Source: JBFWRI01 sp050248995 (GTDB lineage Bacteria; Pseudomonadota; Alphaproteobacteria; JAIXQD01). From it: a stretch of 64,000 nucleotides of DNA. The notes beneath the pieces were generated by a model that was not told where the DNA came from, made no database searches, and was given only the letters and a program-made list of their open reading frames with translations. Shown in pieces: positions 36,139-45,100 of this stretch; the stretch's first letter is position 1, and each line of letters opens with the position of its first letter. Made by a program: the position numbers and the translations under genes. Location: assembly GCA_050248995.1 (NCBI GenBank), contig JBFWRI010000002.1, forward strand, positions 1 through 64,000, written 5' to 3'.

Positions 36139-39131
36139 GCGTCTGGCACACTCTTAGCCGCGTCGTTCTGACGACAATCTGGGTCGTCATAATTGCGGCG
36201 GTCATTTATGCCATTCACTACGAACTAACAACAAGCCGCCTGCAGGCCGAGCTGTTCTCGCGCTATGCTAAAAATATGACGTATGAGCTGCAGGACGGCC
36301 CCAACCCGAATCTGCCCTATCCCGAAGGCGGTCCATACGATGTGCGCCTGGGCTATACTCGTCTACCCAAGATGCTCGACACTTTAACTGTGCAGGGTTT
36401 CAAGATCATTCGCCAGCCCCGCCTCTCGCAGCCGCTACAGGAATTCATGGCTATGGGCGGGTATGCGATATACCCGGAAAAAACCAGTGCCGGCATCACC
36501 ATTCTGGGCGCTCAGGGTAACGAGCTGCACAGCCGCCGCTTTCCGACCCGCACCTTTGCGGACTATGATGAGATACCTCCCCTGGTCGCACAGACGCTTC
36601 TGTTCATCGAAAACCGCGAACTACTGGACCCGGCGACGCCGTACCGCAACCCGGCTGTTGAATGGGATCGCTTCCTGTTCGCAGCGCTGGGCCAGCTGGT
36701 GAAAGTACTCAATCCGGGCATGAATATCGGCGGCGGCAGCACACTGGCAACACAGATCGAAAAGTTCCGTCACTCGGACGAAGGTCGTACGGGCGGCATC
36801 CACGACAAACTGATCCAGATGCTATCAGCCTCGGTGCGCGCTTACCGTCAAGGCCCTCTGACCATGGAAGAACGTAAACGCGTTGTTCTGGATTATATGA
36901 ACAGTACGCCGCTGACAGCCCGCGCTGGTCTTGGTGAAGTCAACGGCCTTGGTGACGGCCTGTGGGCGTGGTTTGGTACAGAACTGAATGATGTCATTGA
37001 TATGCTGTCCCGTCAGGCTAATGATGTCGAGACCTTCACGCGACAAGCCGAACTATATAAACAGGTGCTGGCCCTGTTACTGGCGCAGCGTCGCCCGTCT
37101 TACTACCTGATTACCGATCGCGAAGCATTGAATGAACTTGCCAATACTTATCTGCAACTGCTGTCAACGGCCGGGATTATCACCCCCGCCTTGCAGAAAG
37201 TCGCAACGTCATCACCGCTGCGTTTTTCAAGTGAAGTCCATATTCCCGGCGGCGAAGACTTTGTAGCCCTGAAGGCGGCTAACGCCGTGCGGCTGGCGCT
37301 GCTGCGCACTCTCAACCTGAACAGTCTGTATGAACTGGATCGCATCGATGCAACGGTTCACAGCACGCTTGATAGCGAAAAGCAGGACAAAGTCATCAGC
37401 CTGCTGCAAGACTTGATGGATAAATCGAAGCTGGAAGAACATGGCCTGATCGGTGAGAATCTTTTGCGGACCGACAATGATGTCAGTAAGGTTATTTACA
37501 GTTTTGTGCTGTACGAGCGCACACCTTTCGGCAACGTCGTTCGTGTTCAGGCCGATAACCTCGACAAGCCGCTTGATCTGAATGAAGGCGCCAAGCTTGA
37601 TCTGGGGTCAACCGCCAAGCTGCGCACGCTTGAAACATACCTTAGCGCCCTGGCCGACCTTTATGACCGTTATAAACAGCTGCAAAAAGCCGATCTGCAG
37701 ATTGCTCAGGATGACGCAGCCGATAATCTGACGCGCTGGGTAGTCGATATGCTGCGCGCCTACCCCGATATCACGTTACAGCAGCTACTGGCATCGGCCA
37801 TGACACGGCGCTATTCCGCCAGCACAAATGAAACATTTTTTACGGGCGGCGGCGCTCACACGTTTGTAAACTTCCAATCAACCGATAATGGCAAGGTCGT
37901 TTCAGTTCAGGAAGCCCTGCGCATGTCGATCAACCTGCCGTTCGTGCGCCTGATGCGCGATGTGGTTGGCTATTATATCGCGCAAGGGCCGATTGCGCGG
38001 CGCGACATACTTGGTAACCCTGATAATCCTGCGCGCCAGGCCTATCTGGCCCGCTACGCCGATCGTGAAGGACGCACTTTCCTGAACCGTTTCTACAACG
38101 CTTACAGGAACCTGACACCTGAGGCTGCACTGGACAGACTGGCTGGCCGTGGCCGAAAGACGTGGGAAGCACAGGCAACCATCTTCCGCAGCATCAAACC
38201 CAAAGCCGGCCAGACCGCCTTCCGCAACTTTATGACGGCGCGCATGACAACGCTTGGTCTGGCCACCCCGACTTTTGAGGAAGCAAGCGCACTATACGAA
38301 AACTATGGCATGGATAAGTACAACCTTGCCGACCGGGGCTATATCGCCGGCGTCAACCCGCTGGAGCTTTGGCTTGCCGCCTATATGCAAAGCAACCCCA
38401 AGGCATCGCGCGACCAGATCCTGCAGGCCAGCGTTGAAGAGCGCCAGGCTGCCTATGAATGGCTATTCCGCACAGGATACAAGGGCGCACAGGATACGCG
38501 CATCCGTATCCTGCTGGAGCAGGATGCCTTCAACCGCATCCACCAACACTGGGAAAAACTTGGCTACCCGTTCGACCACCTTGTGCCGTCACTGGCGACA
38601 TCCATTGGCAGCAGCGCTGACCGGCCGGGCGCACTGGCCGAGCTGATGGGCATCATTCTGAATGATGGCATCCGCATGCCGACAATCCGCGTCAGCGAAA
38701 TCGAATTCGCCAAGGGCACGCCCTATGAAACGCTGTTGCGCCGCGATGGCGCCCAACAGGTGCAGGGTGAACGCGTCATACGCAGCGAGGTTGCACAGAC
38801 ATTGAAAGCCGCGCTGGCCGATGTGGTGGAAAACGGTACCGCTAAACGCATGAAAGGCGTTGTTGTCGACGGCGCGGGCCAACCCGTACCTATTGGCGGC
38901 AAGACGGGCACAGGCGACCACCGCTTTGAACTGTTCGGCCCCGGCGGCCGCCTGATCTCGTCGCGCGCCGTCGCCCGCACGGCAACGTTCGTCTTCTATC
39001 TGGGCGATAAATACTTCGGAACCATTACCGCGCACGTTGAAGGCGAAGAAGCCGACAAATACGAATTCACCAGCGGTATGGTGTCGCAGGTCCTTAAAAC
39101 AATTATCGGAAAAATCGGCCCGCTGTATTAG
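36135..39131 (+). CDS. Divergent class A penicillin-binding protein
   Basis: The 998-residue protein starts with one membrane anchor (TTIWVVIIAAVIYAIHY). A GT51 glycosyltransferase domain follows (LLFIENRELLDP with the catalytic glutamate; GGGSTLATQIEKFRHS; ERKRVVLDYMNS). The usual EDxxFxxHxG and GGSTITQQ motifs are altered at several positions. The transpeptidase domain has STAK (SxxK nucleophile, about residue 495), SIN in the SxN block and GGKTGTGDH as the KTG motif. It would build and cross-link peptidoglycan. Its size exceeds PBP1A of Escherichia coli (850). The large inserts between domains are unexplained. It overlaps hisS by four bases. Confidence 0.85.
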   Translation: MSVWHTLSRVVLTTIWVVIIAAVIYAIHYELTTSRLQAELFSRYAKNMTYELQDGPNPNLPYPEGGPYDVRLGYTRLPKMLDTLTVQGFKIIRQPRLSQPLQEFMAMGGYAIYPEKTSAGITILGAQGNELHSRRFPTRTFADYDEIPPLVAQTLLFIENRELLDPATPYRNPAVEWDRFLFAALGQLVKVLNPGMNIGGGSTLATQIEKFRHSDEGRTGGIHDKLIQMLSASVRAYRQGPLTMEERKRVVLDYMNSTPLTARAGLGEVNGLGDGLWAWFGTELNDVIDMLSRQANDVETFTRQAELYKQVLALLLAQRRPSYYLITDREALNELANTYLQLLSTAGIITPALQKVATSSPLRFSSEVHIPGGEDFVALKAANAVRLALLRTLNLNSLYELDRIDATVHSTLDSEKQDKVISLLQDLMDKSKLEEHGLIGENLLRTDNDVSKVIYSFVLYERTPFGNVVRVQADNLDKPLDLNEGAKLDLGSTAKLRTLETYLSALADLYDRYKQLQKADLQIAQDDAADNLTRWVVDMLRAYPDITLQQLLASAMTRRYSASTNETFFTGGGAHTFVNFQSTDNGKVVSVQEALRMSINLPFVRLMRDVVGYYIAQGPIARRDILGNPDNPARQAYLARYADREGRTFLNRFYNAYRNLTPEAALDRLAGRGRKTWEAQATIFRSIKPKAGQTAFRNFMTARMTTLGLATPTFEEASALYENYGMDKYNLADRGYIAGVNPLELWLAAYMQSNPKASRDQILQASVEERQAAYEWLFRTGYKGAQDTRIRILLEQDAFNRIHQHWEKLGYPFDHLVPSLATSIGSSADRPGALAELMGIILNDGIRMPTIRVSEIEFAKGTPYETLLRRDGAQQVQGERVIRSEVAQTLKAALADVVENGTAKRMKGVVVDGAGQPVPIGGKTGTGDHRFELFGPGGRLISSRAVARTATFVFYLGDKYFGTITAHVEGEEADKYEFTSGMVSQVLKTIIGKIGPLY

Positions 39132-42100
39132 CGGTTTTTGGCAGCAGCCGGTTGTGCCTTGGCCGGCGCCTGCACCGACAGGCGCTGTTCCAGTTTCTTC
39201 AGGCGGTCTTCAAACTGCCTGTCTTTCACGTTCAGCTTCTGCTGCAGGCTGCCGTTTTCCTTCTTCAGCGCTGCATTCTCGGCTTTCAGCGCTTTCAGGT
39301 CGCCTTCCAGCGCGGCCAGACGCTTCTCAACGCTATCTTTCCAATCGAACAGCTGGGCGACCTTGGTTTGCAAGCCATCCACCATATCGATCAGCTTCTT
39401 GACGGCTTCGATGACCGGCAGCACCAACTTGTCGTATTGTACTGCCATAAAGCCTTTATCGTCACGGGTGATGACTTCCGGCAATACCTTCTCGACTTCC
39501 TGCGCGATCACACCGAAGTCGTCCTTATTATCCTTGTTCCACTTATAGTGAACAGCCTGCAGGCCTTTCACCACCAGGAAGGCATCGCGTTCGAAATTCT
39601 TCACATCATGCTTCAGGCGCGCGTCAGAGCTGTGGAAGTAACCGCCGGTCAGCAGGTTACCCGTAGCCGCAATAGCATAGCTGGCGTTCACAGCAGAGCC
39701 GTTCAGGCCGATCTTGCCGGTGAAAGTCACATCACCGCCGCTGGCTACGGTAACACGGGTTGTGTTTGTCGTACCAATCGTAACAGCAGCAGCTTCCTGC
39801 GCCACAATGCTAAGCGTACCAGTACCGCGATGGGTTAAAGTGCTGCCAGCGTTAGCGCCTGTATTATAACGAAGCAAGCGAAGACCATAATCGGTATAGG
39901 TATCATCGCCCACAAAGTCGATATAAGCATACCTGTTGCCCGAGCCCGCGGCGTTGACGGCAACCTCAGATGCAGAAATTGTGGTCGCGCTACTGGCTGT
40001 CAGCGAACCGGTGGCAGAGATAGCCCCCGTTACAGCAAGCGACGATGTTGTTAGCGTCGCATAAATCGAATTGTTGATGTACCAATAGTGCGCCGTGTCA
40101 TTGCGATGGCGGTAGGCCCAGTTACCATCAGCGTCCAAAAAGCCGATATCATTGCTGCTGTTACCATAAACACGACCGCGCAGGGTGCCATCGCTGGTGC
40201 GCAGACCCAGGTTTACAACAGAGGCATCATTTGATTGGAGACTGAATAGAGAGGCGTTATCGCCATACATATATTGCGCGCCTGCAGCGCCGAACTTCAG
40301 GTAGTTACTATAAACGTGGACCCCACCGTCAACACGCAGGTTGCCAGGCGTATAAACACCACTGGTGAAGGCGCCGCCCTGGTTCAGGCGCAGCCAGCTG
40401 TCGTTGCTGCGGAAGGCTTCCTTGCCCTGCAGGTTGACGTTGTTGCCGGTTACCGCCAGCTTAGCCACACCGTCGGTTGTGATGGTCACCGTACCAGTAC
40501 CGGCATCCACCACTTCCACACTGCTGTCACCCTCGCTGATGGTGTCGGTGGCTACCGTGCCGGTAATGGTGCCGCTGACCGTCAGGTCGCCTGTGATGTT
40601 GGTGTTACCGGCCACGTTCAGCTTATAGGCGCCCGGATCCGAGATACCGACGCCAACGTCGCCATCGGCGGCAATACGGATACCCTTGGCGCTGGCCGAC
40701 CACTGGCCGATTGTCAGGCCGCCATTTTCAACGGTGCCGCTTGAATAGACCAATGTGCTGTCGCCAGCCACGACCATCGGGTTCCACGAAGCGCCAGTGC
40801 TGTTCGGGTTAATCGCGGTCCATTGCGTGCCATCCGTGGTGCGGATACCCCATGTCGCCGTCGCGCCCGTACCACGCTGTACGTTCAGACGTGAGCTGCT
40901 CATCGAGGTAGTGCCAAGACCAACGTCACCATTGTAGTCAAGGCGCATGCGCTCGGTTACCGACGCTGCGCCATCGGCTGTTGTGTAGAATACCAGTTGG
41001 CCCGGCATATCGTTGGTGCCGGGCGTTGTGCCGACTTCGGCCGTGATGCGCGCTGTCTCGATCGCCGTAGCGCCATCATAGGCATAGTAGCGAAGGTAAC
41101 CGACATCGTCGCCCGAGCTGACGGCAGCCGCCGTGGTTGTATCACCACGGTATTTATAGAAGTTGAAGGTTCCCGGTGTTGCGTCATTGCTGTTGCGCTG
41201 CGCCATGAAGCCTGAGCCACCGGTCTCGCCACGCGAACGTATATAGGCGTTGCTAAGTGTAGTAGCGCTGCTTTGCAGTATGTCTATGGCGTAAGCGGGG
41301 CCAGTGGTGCCCATACCCAGGCGGCCACCACCCGTGAAACGGGCGATTTCGGCTACCGTTGTATCGGTCGTGCCCGTTGAACCCCCACCATGGCCGCGAA
41401 TGATGACACCCGAGCTACCGGTACCGGTCGCCGTACCACTGTTCAGGTACAGCCAGCCGCCATTGGTATCGGTTGCGCCGCTTTGTGCGCCACCGGCGGT
41501 AATGAACAGACTGTTGCCGGCGCCGCTTGACGCGCGTTCGATAGCGATGGTGCGGCTTGCACCCTGGCCAAGGGTAATTATTCCTGTCGTGGGGGCCGTC
41601 GTCGTACCGATACCCAGGCCCGTCGCGGTCAGGATCATCGCTGTGCTGCCGCCGCCCGAGTTATATTGCGTGGCGTTGTGGCTACCGCCGACATACCAGG
41701 CGAAGGCACTACCTGAACGGTTGTAAAGCGTGTTACTTTGCACGCCGATGCCGTAAGAAGCGTTGTACAGGTTGACCATCTGACGCACAGCAGCACCAAA
41801 GTTCAACTCGGCCGTGCCCACGATGTCGATATCATCAACATCAACCGTCAGCGCGGCAGTGCCGTCAGCTGTTACCGCGATGCTGCCGGTGCCTGCGTCG
41901 GTTACCGTAACGCTGCTGTCACCCTGCGTGATGCTGTTGCTGGCCACTGTGCCCGTTATGGTGCCGCTGACCGTCAGGTCGCCGGTGATGTTGGTGTTAC
42001 CGGCCACGTTCAACTTATAGGCGCCGGGATCCGAGATGCCGATACCGATATCGCCGTCAGAGGCGATGCGCAAACCCTTGGCGCTGGCCGACCATGGGCC

Positions 42101-45100
42101 GATCGTCAACGCGCCGGTATCAATGCTGCCGTTGCTGTATGTTAACAGGAAGTCCCCTGCGGCTGTGAGTGTATTTGACGCGCCCGCCGATGCGTTGGGG
42201 TTGATTGATAAAAATTGCGTTCCATCGGTAAACTGCGCAGCTGCAGTGGCGCTGGCGCCGGCCGAACGTATAACATGCAGCTTTGTTGTTGGCGTTGATG
42301 TACCAACACCCACCAGGCCGGCCGCCGTTACGTTCAGCGGCAGTGAGCCTACGGCAGCACTTACGCCAATCCCCAGCACATCATCGGCTGCATCGGTCAC
42401 ATAGAAGTTGGCAAATGGGGTTGTGCCCGTGCCATCCGATTCACGAATAACAAAGCCATACTGGTCGTCTTCAGGTCGCACTTCGATCCAGCTTTGTGTT
42501 CCGCTTCCTGAAACCGTACTAATCACAAGAGAGCCGTTGGCAGCGGTGAAGAGATCGGCGATTTCAACCGTTTCGGCGGCACCGCGGATGCGAATACCAG
42601 CCGAATTTGACATCGTATCAATATCCAACGGAGTGGCCGGTGACTGGCCGTTGATACCGACATAGCCACTGTTGGCTGCAATCAGCGGCGTCACGGCGAC
42701 GCCCGAAGTATTGGTTGTAATGATACTAATACCCGCAGCGACATAACTTGCACCTTGCGAAGCCGCAACAGCCTGAATCCATGCCGAGTTGCGGATGGTG
42801 CCGCCGCTATCGACGCCGCGGAACATCAAGGTGCCAAGGCCGTCCGATACGCTGATGCTGTTATCCGACGGCCGCTTATCCAGAATGAAGTAGGGCCCGG
42901 TGGCGTCGGTATTGGTGTTTATAAGAACAACCTGTGAGCCATATGACTGCGCACTGCTCATCACGGCAACGCCGCCACTCATATACATCTGCTGCGTACC
43001 GCCCGCCGTGAAACCAAGACTGTTTTCACCAACACGGTACATACCCGTATCGTTGCTGGTATCAGATGCAAACGTATAGGCAGGTGCAGCCGCTGAACCA
43101 TTGGGCGCATGGATAAAGGCCGTTGATGTAACCACGCCGGCCGTAACTGTCAGTTCATCAGCGCCGCCGTCGGCATCCAGCACGATGTTACCAGTGCCGG
43201 CATCCGTGACTGTGGCATGGCTATCGCCTTCGGTGATGGCATTGCCCGAACCGCCACCGCCACTAAGAGAATTCAGCGCGGTCCAGCTGCCGCCGCTGTC
43301 TTTGTATTCAATCGCACCGGCGTTATCACGGATACCGTAACCTGTGCTGCCAACCGTACTATCGAAGTTGATATAGCCGCTGGCCGGATGAACAACGTTG
43401 CCCGTAAAAGTGGCCTCGCCGTTCGTTAGATTGATCGTGAAGACATGTGCTTCGAAAGCGGTTGCCGCCGCGTTCCAGCGCGACAGGTAGAAGACATCGT
43501 CCCACGACTGGATATTCATTGCCTTGCCGTTGGCACCATTGTTATCGAGGAACGCCATATTGGCGCGGATCAAGGCAGCGCCATTTACGTCAAGCTTCAT
43601 GGCCGGAGAATCGGTGCCGATGCCTACATATCCGGTTGCTGAGTCCGCCGCCATGATGGGGTTGTGAACAACGCCACTGAACGAGTCGGTTGTATCCTGC
43701 AACAACAACTTGCCAGCGCCATTCAGCGCCCAACGGAAACCTGTTCCGTTAGCTTGAAGAAGTTCGATATCCGCGTAGTCAGAAGACGAGCGAATGACGC
43801 CAGCCACATCAAATTTCGCAGATGGGGTTGATGTGCCCACACCCACATTACCGGCTGCTGTAATATTAAATGGCAGCGAGCCTGCCGCCGCATTTACACC
43901 AATGCCCAGCACATCATCCGTAGTATCTGTGACATAGAAGTTGGCATAGGTAGTCAACGTAGAACCGTCTGATGCCCGCAGAATAAGGCCCGACGCATCG
44001 TCTTCGCCCCGCAGGTCAATATAACTGCTTGTTCCGGTGCCGCCCTTGGTGCTGATAATTAAAGGACCGTTCGCGCCGACAAAAAGATCGGCGATTTCAA
44101 CCGTTTCTGCCAAGCCGCGCAGACGCAATCCCGACGAGTTTGAAGCGGTATCAATATCCAGCTTCGCGCCACTAGCACTGGCTGTGCCGATCGCCACGTT
44201 ACCGGCCGGCATCAGGGCAATATCGCCGGCGTCAGTCGACAGGCGGAACTCAGCGCCGTTACTCATTGCCAGCAGGCCGTAACGGTCATTGCCTGTATCG
44301 TAGAGCTGCACGGTCTTGCCGTCACGCATATCGAACGACGAATTCATGCGGATATCGCCGCTGCTGGCGGCAATCGCCACGCTGCCGCTGTCATCAAGGT
44401 TGAAATCAAGATTAACCGCGCCATCCAGCGTGATGGTGCTGCCGCTGTTGCTGATGATTTCACCGGCAGCCAGCGTTAACGGAACAGCCGCTGTAATGCC
44501 GCCGGTCAAAGCCGTCATTACCGCAACACCATCAACGGTTGTTACAACGCTGCCCGTGCCGGCGTCGGTAACGACGACGCTGCTATCACCCTCGCTAATG
44601 CTTGTCGTACTACCGCCACCACCGCAACCGGTGCAGGTACCGCTAACCGTCAGGTCACCAGCGATAGTGACGGTGCCATCCGATGCGATTGTCAGTCGGT
44701 TATCTGTGCCGTTTGTCTTAAACGCCATCAGGTTGGTGGCGTGGTCATAGCGGATTTGGCCGACGTTATCATCGGCATCATCGCCGAACATGATGTAGTT
44801 CATATTCGCAGCCGGTGACAGGAAGTTCAGTGCGATGTCGGCGTCATCTTCTATGGTTATCCCGTTTGAACCATATCCGTGCGGCGTACCGCCACTGGCG
44901 CCACTGTATATATGCAGCTTGGCCAGTGGGGTGATCGAGCCACCGATACCAACCCGGCCGCTGCTGTTAATGCGCATGCGCTCGGTTACCGAGCTGGCGC
45001 CATCAGCTGTGGTGAAGAACATCAGGCGGCCTGGCATATCGTTGGTGCCTGGCGTTCCGTCAACGGCCGCATAAATCTGCGCCCCAGGAATACCCGCCGC

